From a virus, in the IMG/VR virus record IMGVR_UViG_3300009507_000024, positions 1 to 53,744 of that record: a DNA stretch of 53,744 nucleotides, one strand, 5' to 3'. Under the pieces are notes generated by a model. It did no database searches. It worked only from the letters and a program-made list of their open reading frames with translations, and was not told the DNA's origin. The position numbers and the translations under genes are program-made. Position 1 is the first letter of the stretch, and each line of letters opens with the position of its first letter. Shown piece after piece: positions 23,004-31,900 of this stretch.

Positions 23004-24863
23004 TTACTTTTCCTGATTTTTTATATAAATTAGTTTTTTATATTCAGGAAGATACAAGTATTCAATATCACTCTTATCTAGTGTATGAAAGGCGTCTTCA
23101 AGTGTTTCCACTAAAGGATCTCCTCCGAGATTAAAACTAGTATTAAAAATAATAGGGCATCCTGTTTTTTCATAAAATGCCTTTATCAACTTATAATAGT
23201 TTGGATTTTCATCTTCTGTAACAGTTTGAATCCGGCAAGTTCCATCAACATGAATGATACTAGGAATTTTTTCTTGTATTCCAGGTTGGCAATTTACAGC
23301 ATACATCATATGAGGAGTCTCGTCTATACCTCTTAGATCGAACCATTCATGTACATGTTCTTTAAGAATTGATCCTGCAAAAGGCCTAAAGTATTCTCTC
23401 TTCTTAACTGTATTAACAAAATCTTTCCCATTTGGATCTGTTGGATCATACATAATACTTCTATTACCTAAAGCTCTCGGACCATTTTCACATCTTCCTT
23501 GGAATATAGTTACAATATTCTTGTCAGTTATTAAATCTACAATTTCCGAATCTGTAATGTCATTAGTAACTGTTGCGTTATATTTCGAACCTAAGATATC
23601 GAAATCAGAGTCTAAATAATTATACTCTGGTCCCAAGTATAATGTAGAATCTAGATTTTCAACATTTCCAGTACTTAAATAATACGCCCAATATGCAGCG
23701 CCTAATGCTGTGCCCGCATCATTTGATATAGGTTCGATATACAGTTCTATGCCTTCATCTTTTAGTTCTTCTAAATAATGATAGTTAGCAACACAATTTA
23801 ATCCATAGCCACCAGTAATTACAACTTTTTTATTTCCAGTCATTTCTACTGATTTTCTAATCATATCTAAAACAGCATCTTGTGATTGTGTTTGACAAGC
23901 ATATGCAATATCTTTTGATATTGAATAATCGTAGGTTTTCTTTCCTTCTGCATACTCTTCATGGTTTATATTTTTATCTATATAAAGCTCTTCGTTTAGA
24001 GATGCTCCATTTGGATATTTTGGAATAACCCAATTGTTATTAACTAACGGCCAATGGGTAAAGTCTTTATCATAAAAGCTAGGAATATCTTTGTTTTCTT
24101 TACCGTAGGGAAATAATCCCATGGTCTTTCCTGCTTCAATACTTTGCCAGCCACAATACAATGTAGAAGCTTCATATGCTTTTACAGTTCCGGCTCGATT
24201 TGTAAGTAACGAAGTAAATTTTGCATTTGGTTCAAATTCTAACATATGTCCGAGAACAGTTGCATCTACAGTATCTAATATTCCTGTAATAGATTCTCGT
24301 GTTCCAATATGCTTGAATACAGTATGTATAACACCATCTGACTTAATATCACCTCTATATACAGACTCAACTTCGTAACCCACAAATTGTTCACCGCCCA
24401 TTGTAAGAGGTATAAATGTTCCTGCACCATCTACTACTAAAATTGTAGCATCTTCCCAGCCACTCCTTAATAGTCCGCACCATGCATGTAATTTATGATG
24501 CTCCATTGCAAAATCAAATACTTGACTATGATTTTGCGGAACACGACTATTTTCTGGTTCGTGTTTAATTAGCCCTAACTTTCGCAAAATTCCCATATAT
24601 GTGTTATCACCACACCATTCGAGATTGTTTGTAGGACCGTTTCTTCCGTCTAATGTTTGTGTATGAGCAAAGGCTACATAGTCTAGTTTATCAGTATAAT
24701 CTAAAATACGTTGTATCGCAGCAAAAGGTGCGCCGTCGTACTTGTATCTAGTAAAACGTTCTTCTTCTATGCTAAAAACTATTTTGCCATTTTTTAATAA
24801 ACAGACGCCGCCGTTGTGACCTCTAGTTATTCCAGCAATCCAAATATCTTTATTTTTTTCCAT
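23004..24863 (-). CDS. NodU/TobZ-family carbamoyltransferase (copy 1)
   Basis: The 619-residue protein starts with the family N-terminus ITRGHNGGVCLLKNGKIVFS and EEERFTRYKYDG. Metal motif EHHKLHAWCG has H122, H123 and H126, followed by LVVDGAGTF. The C-terminal motifs are GPRALGNRSIMYDPT, KREYFRPFAGSILKEH, DGTCRIQTV and GCPIIFNTSFNLGGDPLVET. The reaction is O-carbamoylation of a sugar-like acceptor using carbamoyl phosphate and ATP. The gene overlaps the GT9-like gene by 14 bases and is followed without gap by the second copy, forming a glycosyltransferase-carbamoyltransferase-carbamoyltransferase unit. It is about 80 residues longer than copy 2, mainly in the N-terminal half. Confidence 0.92.
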   Translation of the reverse strand: MEKNKDIWIAGITRGHNGGVCLLKNGKIVFSIEEERFTRYKYDGAPFAAIQRILDYTDKLDYVAFAHTQTLDGRNGPTNNLEWCGDNTYMGILRKLGLIKHEPENSRVPQNHSQVFDFAMEHHKLHAWCGLLRSGWEDATILVVDGAGTFIPLTMGGEQFVGYEVESVYRGDIKSDGVIHTVFKHIGTRESITGILDTVDATVLGHMLEFEPNAKFTSLLTNRAGTVKAYEASTLYCGWQSIEAGKTMGLFPYGKENKDIPSFYDKDFTHWPLVNNNWVIPKYPNGASLNEELYIDKNINHEEYAEGKKTYDYSISKDIAYACQTQSQDAVLDMIRKSVEMTGNKKVVITGGYGLNCVANYHYLEELKDEGIELYIEPISNDAGTALGAAYWAYYLSTGNVENLDSTLYLGPEYNYLDSDFDILGSKYNATVTNDITDSEIVDLITDKNIVTIFQGRCENGPRALGNRSIMYDPTDPNGKDFVNTVKKREYFRPFAGSILKEHVHEWFDLRGIDETPHMMYAVNCQPGIQEKIPSIIHVDGTCRIQTVTEDENPNYYKLIKAFYEKTGCPIIFNTSFNLGGDPLVETLEDAFHTLDKSDIEYLYLPEYKKLIYIKNQEK

Positions 24864-25863
24864 TTTTTGTTCCTAGTCCAGAAAGATTTGGTAATGATTT
24901 TACATTTGATTGTGTTTTTACTGTTGTCGGTGTTCTTTTTTCTATTGATTTATAAATTTTACTATACACATCTTTTCTATCGCCGATTTTCATACATCTA
25001 TCATTATTACGTTCAATTTCTTCATCCATTGCAATTCGTATAGGTGAATAACGTTTATTGCCTTCGTCTATGTCAATTATATCTACGTTACTACTATTAA
25101 CATACGATGTATTAATAGCAAATGTAGATCCTAAAACAACAGTAGTAGGTGTATCTAATGAATGAGCAAGATGTTGCCCTACACTATCACAACCTAAAAA
25201 ATGATCTGAATTTTTTATAATACCGGACCACTCTCTAAGTCCTATATTTTGAGGATGACTTACAGGTTCTTTGCATCCTAGATCGCTAAAGGGAACACTA
25301 AACTCGCTCATTAGCATAATAGCATAACCTTTTTCTTGTAGCTTAGAAGCTATTTCGGCAGCTTCCATAACATCAAAACTTCTGCCGCCTGAATCATAAA
25401 CAAACCCATTAACATTGTTACTACTTCTGCCAAATGGCTGAAATACAATTACTTTGTCTTTTTTAGTTTTTTCTCTAACTTCTTTAACAGCAAGAAACCC
25501 TTTTACATCTTCGTCAGTGTTTAACTCAAGTGTAGATTTTGGTAATTCTCGTATGCCTTTATTATTAATTTGTATATCAAATGCTTGAGCAAGGCTGCAC
25601 TCTTGATTATAATATTCCCATACCCTGTATGGTTCTGTTGATACACAATTTCTTTGTTTTATTTTTTCTTCGAAAAGCCCTTTGTGATTTACATCATAGC
25701 AGCGAGAATGTAACACGGAATGATTTTTGAACATATCCATTCCGCCTTCGCAAATAATGATAAAATCGTCATCTGGATTTTCTTTAGCAAAAAGTTCGAG
25801 CGCTGGAATAGAGCTTATTACTCTTCCAGCGCCTCCGTTGATAAAAAATGCTGAGCTTCTCAT
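24850..25863 (-). CDS. GT9-like (ADP-heptose:LPS heptosyltransferase-like) glycosyltransferase
   Basis: The 337-residue protein has a two-lobe GT-B pattern. The N-terminus FFINGGAGRVISSIPALELF corresponds to the GxGD...PAL segment of heptosyltransferases. The C-terminal lobe has IGLREWSGIIKNSDHFLGCD, SVGQHLAHSLDTPTTVVLGS and the VFQPFGRSSNN strand-loop. GT9 enzymes move L-glycero-D-manno-heptose from ADP-heptose to an acceptor. In E. coli WaaC the base Asp13 follows the Gly of this N-terminal loop; here that place is Arg14, so activity or mechanism may differ. The Thr/Lys-rich C-terminal tail (about residues 310-337) looks disordered. The upstream gap (25864-25928) holds no late promoter. With hldD/hldE nearby, heptose is the likely donor sugar. 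Confidence 0.75.
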   Translation of the reverse strand: MRSSAFFINGGAGRVISSIPALELFAKENPDDDFIIICEGGMDMFKNHSVLHSRCYDVNHKGLFEEKIKQRNCVSTEPYRVWEYYNQECSLAQAFDIQINNKGIRELPKSTLELNTDEDVKGFLAVKEVREKTKKDKVIVFQPFGRSSNNVNGFVYDSGGRSFDVMEAAEIASKLQEKGYAIMLMSEFSVPFSDLGCKEPVSHPQNIGLREWSGIIKNSDHFLGCDSVGQHLAHSLDTPTTVVLGSTFAINTSYVNSSNVDIIDIDEGNKRYSPIRIAMDEEIERNNDRCMKIGDRKDVYSKIYKSIEKRTPTTVKTQSNVKSLPNLSGLGTKNGKK

Positions 25864-25928
25864 GATTTTCCTTTATAACAATTATAACAATACTTATATT
25901 GTTGGTTTAAAAGGAAATTTAAAAGCGG

Positions 25929-26627
25929 TTAGCTTACGTCACGTTCTCTAAATGAACCACCTAATTCTATATCTACAATATTAGGAATAGTAAGCTTATG
26001 CCTCGGAACAGTTGTAAGCAAATCGTCTTTAATCCAATTACATATTTCCGAATGTCTTTTCCATAACTTAGTTTCTGCAACAGTATTTGCATTGTCGCCG
26101 TGATCCCAAGATCTTTGAGCTGCTCGTGTTAATGCATGTATTAACTCTTCGTCAGTGTTATTGTCTTGCTCTCTAAAGTTATAACTTATTACATTTTCAG
26201 GATTTATTCTAATACTATCGGCATCGATTATCTGCTGAGGGTCAATAGGATTGTCTTCTTCATGCTTTAATTCAAAAGTTGAATCGTCGCTAAATGTATA
26301 AGTTGCAATAGTTTCAGTTATAGGATTGATATTCTCTTCTACTGTTTCTCCTGCAAGGACTTGCATAATAACAATATGATCATCATTGCTTGCATTAAGT
26401 ACCATGTATCTATCAGTAGTTTCCGGATCATCGTCGATAGGACCTTCTTCAATATCCTCCCAATCATCATCTTCAAGAGGCAAATGCTCTATACTGACAC
26501 GTTCATCGTGTGATATTACAACTAATAACTTTTGCGGACCAGTATATGTACAAGTTACAGTTTCTTCTGCACTTGTTACATCTAACAGTTCCGAAGGTTT
26601 TTTATATGTATAAGTTTTTGTTATCAT
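25929..26627 (-). CDS. acidic protein downstream of the Cys/Gly-rich gene, unknown
   Basis: The 232-residue protein is very acidic, with the run EDDDWEDIEEGPIDDDPETT at about residue 72. The N-terminal half is beta-rich (residues 1-70). The C-terminal half, about 150-232, is helical and contains ALTRAAQRSWDHGDNANTVA and ends in FRERDVS. I do not recognise a family. It lies 10 bases after the Cys/Gly-rich gene and 65 bases before the glycosyltransferase gene, all co-directional. A chaperone or assembly partner of the Cys/Gly-rich protein is a guess from adjacency. Confidence 0.6.
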   Translation of the reverse strand: MITKTYTYKKPSELLDVTSAEETVTCTYTGPQKLLVVISHDERVSIEHLPLEDDDWEDIEEGPIDDDPETTDRYMVLNASNDDHIVIMQVLAGETVEENINPITETIATYTFSDDSTFELKHEEDNPIDPQQIIDADSIRINPENVISYNFREQDNNTDEELIHALTRAAQRSWDHGDNANTVAETKLWKRHSEICNWIKDDLLTTVPRHKLTIPNIVDIELGGSFRERDVS

Positions 26628-26637
26628 TTTTTATCCT

Positions 26638-27570
26638 TTATGTGTCGATCGAGGTGATAATAAGACCAGCTGATCCACGTCCGCCATAGCAGCAAGGGCC
26701 GCCACAGGCACCACCGTTTGAGCCGCCTCCGCCTGGAACAAAACCAACACATCCATGTCTTGCATATGAACTTGTACCCCAGCATTTGCCATGGCCGCCG
26801 CCTGCGTAAGATGCACCGCCTACACCGTGACAACAGTTTTGTCTTGAACCGCAGCTCCAGCCGTTGGTGCCTCCACCTACACTATTTTCAACTAAGTATG
26901 CACAATGACCGATTCCATTCCATGGACCGCATGTACAAGGTGTTAGACAGAATTTATCTAATATAGCAACACCACTACCACCGCCGCTACCTCCTATTGT
27001 TCCACCTGGATCGAACTGACATACACTGTCGCTGTGATTACAGTTTTGACTAATACCACTTGAGCCACCACTGGTTTGCCCTTCTTCAATACTTGCTGTA
27101 CTAATCCAACAATCGTTACAGGTGTTATCTGTAATAACATACCAACACTCTGTGCCGCCTGGAAGGCAGCCACCGCCTTGTATTGAACAGTGTCCTAGAC
27201 CACATATGCACATTCTACTAAACTGACCGCAGTGTCCGCAGCAACCATCTGTGTCGCCGCAACAGTAACAGTAACATGCACAGAAACATAGTTGTCTGTT
27301 TGAGCTACATGCTAAGTAACTGATTCTTACACCTGAATAACCTGATGCTGCACCTCCATCTACGCCGCCTTGGCAGCAAAATGCTGGGGCACCACCGCCA
27401 CCTTGACCCCACATTTCATATGCGTAATAGTCAGTGCTGGTTGGAATACACTGGCAGCAGCTTGAACAACAACTAAATGTCCATTTTTGGTATGTTGAGC
27501 CGTGTGTAATTCTTTCAGGTTCTGCGGATGATCCAAAGGATCTCTCGAAAAAATCTTTAATTGATGCCAT
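26638..27570 (-). CDS. cysteine- and glycine-rich probable adhesin/fibre-tip protein
   Basis: The 310-residue protein has 38 cysteines (12%) by direct count, with dense clusters such as FSCCSSCCQC (about residue 33) and LCFCACYCYCC (about residue 93), and many GGGG or GGxGG runs. The N-terminus, MASIKDFFERSFGSS, is not a signal peptide. Glycine-run motifs resemble those of T-even receptor-binding gp38-type adhesins, which fold as polyglycine-II sandwiches. The cysteines might form disulphides after lysis, or bind metal. It sits at the start of the fibre island after the 338-residue fibre. The function is inferred from composition and position only. Confidence 0.65.
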   Translation of the reverse strand: MASIKDFFERSFGSSAEPERITHGSTYQKWTFSCCSSCCQCIPTSTDYYAYEMWGQGGGGAPAFCCQGGVDGGAASGYSGVRISYLACSSNRQLCFCACYCYCCGDTDGCCGHCGQFSRMCICGLGHCSIQGGGCLPGGTECWYVITDNTCNDCWISTASIEEGQTSGGSSGISQNCNHSDSVCQFDPGGTIGGSGGGSGVAILDKFCLTPCTCGPWNGIGHCAYLVENSVGGGTNGWSCGSRQNCCHGVGGASYAGGGHGKCWGTSSYARHGCVGFVPGGGGSNGGACGGPCCYGGRGSAGLIITSIDT

Positions 27571-27589
27571 GTCTGTTTCCTATTTCCTA

Positions 27590-28606
27590 TTATAGTATGT
27601 TAGTTATCCACCAGCCGGTGCCAGTTATATATACTAATTCTAAATTAATTTCATTTACATCCAGAGTTAAATTATCTGCTACACCCATGATGTTTTGACC
27701 ATTTCTAGAAACTGTACAAGCATTAGTTCCAAAGTTTCTAGCATAATCAACTATTCTAATTCTTGTTCCGGCTGCTGGGGAAGACGGTAGTGTCATTGTA
27801 ATTGCAGCAGATCCTGTATTTACAAAGTATCCATATTGCGGGGTCATTGTAGTATTAGTTGTAACTAGTGTCCAATCTAGACCGCCTACTAAATCTGCAT
27901 AATTTTTATTTGCAGCATCGGTATCACTCGATACAGTATCAACACCTTGAATTCTACCAGTTCCGCTTAATACAAGACTACCGTTTCCGATTGTTACTGT
28001 GCCGCCGGTTCTTATTTGCTTTGCTACTCCAATACCACCTGGTACAACTAAAGCACCATTTCCGGTGCCAGAAGTGTCAGTTGTTGCAGTTAGTATTACT
28101 TCACTATTAGTATTTTGTCCTAATCTGATGTTTCCGCCACCGTTTGGATAAATTCTAATATCTTGTCCAGAACCATCTAAAATAGTAATTGTACCACTGT
28201 TTGATCCGGCATTTGTGCTTAATGTTAAATCGCCCGTACCCCAAGTAGTAAGTGTAGTGTTTGCGTTTTGGTCACCTATTCTAGTTGTATCTGCGTTTAA
28301 ACGTACATCGCCTGTACCGCTAGGTGTTATAGTAATACTTTGGTTGTTACCATCTGGAATAGTAATTGTACCACTATTTGAACCTGCGTTAGTATGAATG
28401 GTAAGATCGCCTGTACCCCAAGTAGTAAGTATAGCGTTTCCGTTTTGGTCACCTATTCGTAATGTATCCGTACCTAAATTCACATTGCCTGTACCATTAG
28501 GCATGATCATTATATCTTCGTTTGGTATGATAGAGTTAAAGGTATTGTCAATAATTTGTAATCGACTAATTTCACCAATTCTACCAGGGTTAAACTTTCT
28601 TGCCAT
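27590..28606 (-). CDS. tail-fibre-type protein with two 59-residue repeats
   Basis: The 338-residue protein has a beta-rich N-terminus, then two near-identical 59-residue repeats (residues 50-108 and 109-167). Each opens RIGDQN and contains LTTWGTGDLT, NAGSNSGTITI and a GTGD or GGGN turn. The middle DTVSSDTDAANKNYADL is the tail-fibre motif of the Phage_fiber type. The C-terminal roughly 100 residues form a globular end with TMTLPSSPAAGTRIRIVDYA. It likely forms a slender trimeric fibre. The gene follows the 107-residue protein by 12 bases and belongs to the minus-strand fibre run. Confidence 0.75.
   Translation of the reverse strand: MARKFNPGRIGEISRLQIIDNTFNSIIPNEDIMIMPNGTGNVNLGTDTLRIGDQNGNAILTTWGTGDLTIHTNAGSNSGTITIPDGNNQSITITPSGTGDVRLNADTTRIGDQNANTTLTTWGTGDLTLSTNAGSNSGTITILDGSGQDIRIYPNGGGNIRLGQNTNSEVILTATTDTSGTGNGALVVPGGIGVAKQIRTGGTVTIGNGSLVLSGTGRIQGVDTVSSDTDAANKNYADLVGGLDWTLVTTNTTMTPQYGYFVNTGSAAITMTLPSSPAAGTRIRIVDYARNFGTNACTVSRNGQNIMGVADNLTLDVNEINLELVYITGTGWWITNIL
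28106..28459 (-). repeat. two tandem 177-bp DNA repeats in the 338-residue fibre gene
   Basis: Units at 28283-28459 and 28106-28282 encode 59 residues each (RIGDQN to the Thr/Asn-rich end). Stretches are nearly identical at DNA level as well as protein level, for example the segment around CGCCTGTACCCCAAGTAGTA versus CGCCCGTACCCCAAGTAGTA, which suggests a recent in-frame duplication. Confidence 0.85.
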
Positions 28607-28618
28607 TTTTCTTCCTTT

Positions 28619-28942
28619 TTACGCCGCTGTAGATGTTTCTATACCATATACTACAGCATTTGTATCTGTACTATTAGCATAGCAAACAATCCTTTGTCCT
28701 GCTGATAATACAATACCTGTTCTTTCTAAAACACCATTTGCTAGTAATTCAACATCGTATTCAATGTATTCAGCAGTTGAAGGGCTACCTGAGGTAGCCA
28801 CTGCAACTCTAACATCTCTAGATGTAGTCGCTCTATTCACTAAATTGACTGTTACTACTGCGAATGTGTCAGCTGGGCATGTATATACAGTTGTATTTGA
28901 TGCTGCACCTAATGTGCTTGCCCCTAGTCTTCCATTTGCCAT
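28619..28942 (-). CDS. small beta-rich virion protein
   Basis: The 107-residue protein starts MANGRLGASTLGAASNTTVY and consists almost wholly of beta-strand-like stretches with Thr, Val and Ala. Similar 105-125-residue beta proteins occur at 42242-42571, 50888-51265 and 51265-51636 in the same fibre region, so a family of small decoration or fibre-hub proteins seems likely. No enzyme motif is visible. A late-promoter-like octamer lies 87 bases upstream inside the giant fibre gene. Confidence 0.65.
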   Translation of the reverse strand: MANGRLGASTLGAASNTTVYTCPADTFAVVTVNLVNRATTSRDVRVAVATSGSPSTAEYIEYDVELLANGVLERTGIVLSAGQRIVCYANSTDTNAVVYGIETSTAA

Positions 28943-28957
28943 TCTATATTACTCCTA

Positions 28958-31900
28958 TTATCTTAACATATAGTTAATTGCTAGTGGCAGTCCTGTAATA
29001 CCGCCGGTGAAATTTACTCTACTGTTTATATTTATCACTTGTCCTTCAACAGTAGTAATAACGTTACTACTTATGAAAACATCACCTGCTGTAATACTAT
29101 TAACGTTAAGCGATGCACCGCCGCCGCCAATTTGTGCTTCAATATAAGCTTTAATTGCACGTTGTGTAGGAACAACAGTATCTGAATTTGCAGTAAAGAA
29201 CGGGTCTGTACTAAATTCTGCAATACTTGCTGAGTTGCCGCCTAGTGTAACTTCACCTAGTGAAAGTTCTTGCAAACCTGCAATATTAAATGCTTCTGCG
29301 TTCAATGTTGCAACACCAGTTGATTGTTCCACACTAAAGACCGGACCAACTCTAAAGTTACCATCTTGGTCAGTAGCAGTAAAGAATACTCGTCCGCCGT
29401 CATTATCAACAGTTTCATTTGCTTGATTTGGTGCAATTAATGGTATTCCTGGATAGTTAGTAGTTGTAAATCCACCTGTGCCGATATCTAGGAAATCGTG
29501 TCCAGTAAGTCTTACTTGTGAGAATCTAATACGTATTGTTACATCTTCGGCATCTGCTGGACTATCTGGTATTGGCATTTCTGGAGATACTTGCAAGAAT
29601 GCTGTATATGAACCGTCATCTTCACCAATAAATGATATAGTATTAACTAGTTTGAAGATCTGATCCGGCAAGCTATCAAATATAACGTTAGAACCACTTA
29701 CTGGTCTTGTTGTAAGTCTTCTTACAGCAATAAAATCTCCTGATTGTAAGAAGTCTGCAAAGCCATTACTTCCTGCTGCATTAATAGATGCATTTGCTAG
29801 CTCAAACTGTGTTCCTCTACTATAGAAGCTAGGTTGTGCTAATGCGCCTTTACCAGTTCTTACAACAAATGTAACATCATAAATGTTACCCGGATCAACT
29901 ATACCACATCTCGGGTAGTATGCACTTGCAGGACTGCTAGGATAATTAGCACCTGGTTCAGTTAGTCTTACTTCGAACACTCTTGAACTTGCAACACCTG
30001 CTCTACCTTTTGCTCTAGCACCTACATATATCTTATGAGCGCCAGTAGTTGAGCCTGTTGGAATAGTTAAGAATGTTCCAGTTTTATTTGGATTACCAAA
30101 ACTAATTAAATCTAACGAAGGTGTTCCAGTTAAATCGGTTGCAGCATAAGTTTGCCAGTTATATCCGTCTTGTGTATAAGCAACAGTTTCAGCTGTAGTT
30201 GATGTCATTACAAATATACCATTACCAAAAGTAATATGTCTTGCAGTTAATGGCAGGGTAGTCTGTGTCCATGTAATACCATCTGACGATACTGCGCCTA
30301 CATTATTTGTACTAGCAATTGCTATAAACATATTTGCACCGTAAGTAATATCTACCCAAGTCTCATTAGATCCAGGTAGTGTAGCTGTAGTCCAGTTATT
30401 ACCGTTATCAATAGAATATGCAACATCATTAGTGCCGCTGCGTATAGCAACAAACTTTCCTGCTCCAAATGTTAGAGCATTATATCCAATTGATGGTAAA
30501 GTTCCGATACTAGACCAGTTTTGTCCGCCGTCTGAACTTCGAACTGCTTCGTTACCTGCTGCGTCAATTTTCAAGAAGTTGTTTGCACCAAATGCAATAC
30601 TTGGTGTTCCGGTTCCTCCTGGCATTGTTCCACTTGTCCAATTAATACCGTTTTGTGAATACACATAACTTGTATTTGCATCAGCAACAGCAACAATATA
30701 TTTTTGTTCTATTAGTGTAGAACCGTCGTCAATTGAGCCGCTTGCAATTTTATACCAGCCATTGCCGCCTGCTGGAGGCATTGTCATACTTGACCATGTT
30801 GTACCATCAGCACTTATGTTTGCTGCTGTTCCAGCACTTAGTGCAATCCATACACCAGTTTGTGCATCGCCTGATTGATCAAATGCAACAACTTCTCCGT
30901 TGTCGCCAACACTCGTTACTGTTAATATTAAATCGTTTGTAACATTCTGGCCACCTAGTGTTGAACCATTAATTGTAATAGTGTCAAGTCTGGCATATCC
31001 AGTGCCTTGTATAGTAGCAGGACCACCGTCATCTAGTGTTGCTGTAACAATATACTTACTACCTACTTTTTCAATATCAAACTGTGCGCCACTTCCTGAC
31101 CCAGATGTACTATCTTGTGTAACTGTAGCATAAGATGCATTTGTGATAAAGTATTCTGAATCTACCCAATCATTTGCACTATTAAACGATGCAGTAACAG
31201 CTGATCTCGGAGGAGCACTAAACAATACATTAGGTTCAATTTCATATGTTGTTGAAGCATTCGGAGCAACTGGATCTCTTCCTAGTGCAAATGTTTCCCA
31301 TCCTGCTTCAACAAGTACTGCTCTACCTGTTCCTGATCCTGCGCCTGTAGCTGTAAATAATTGTCCTACAAAGTTAGGTGTAGGGGCGCCAATAGCTGCC
31401 CAATCAGTAGTACCTACATATTCAATTAGATACTGGCTTGATCCACTAAAGCTTCCTGCATCAACAGTTTCTACTTCTCTAACAACTGTTGCTTGTTTAG
31501 TACCGGAATCATATGTATCAATAATGCCAAATTGTCCTGCTCCAGTGCCGCCTGTTAAAACAATTTTCATACCGATATATGCAGTAGAAATACTACCATC
31601 TGTGGCAGCAAGTGTAATTTGACTTGTAGTTCCCGACTGTGCTGTATTTTGTGCAACAGTATATCCTTCACCACCAGCCGTAGCAGCAGTACTATCGCCA
31701 CCTTCTTCAGTAACTCTTACTTCAAATACAGAACCATCTCTAAAATCAGTATCGTCATAAACAACTTCTTCGTTATCACCTGCACCAAATACTTCTGCTA
31801 ATGCTTCAGTGTATTCATTTCCAGCATGTGAATATTCAAATGCAAGAAGATTATTTTGGTCAGTTGAAACATTATTAATAACAGCATTATACTGTAATCT

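Noticed and set aside
25864-25928. Sigma70-type promoter before the GT9-like gene
   Set aside because: A TATAAT occurs, but the best -35 (TTTAAA) is 19 bases away and weak, so the gene is more likely expressed from upstream fibre promoters.
26624-26833. Trp/Arg/Cys-rich frame overlapping the Cys/Gly-rich gene
   Set aside because: It lies in another frame of the same strand over the Gly/Cys-coding part, and its composition is explained by the codons of the real gene.
30432-31133. Several plus-strand frames of 69-78 codons within the fibre gene
   Set aside because: They are shadow frames caused by low stop density in Ala/Thr/Gly-coding DNA; none has a start signal or recognisable protein.
31143-31622. 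159-codon plus-strand frame inside the giant fibre gene
   Set aside because: It is antisense to a well supported coding frame, has a Ser/Pro/Val-rich composition that mirrors the opposite strand, and has no ribosome site or family motif.
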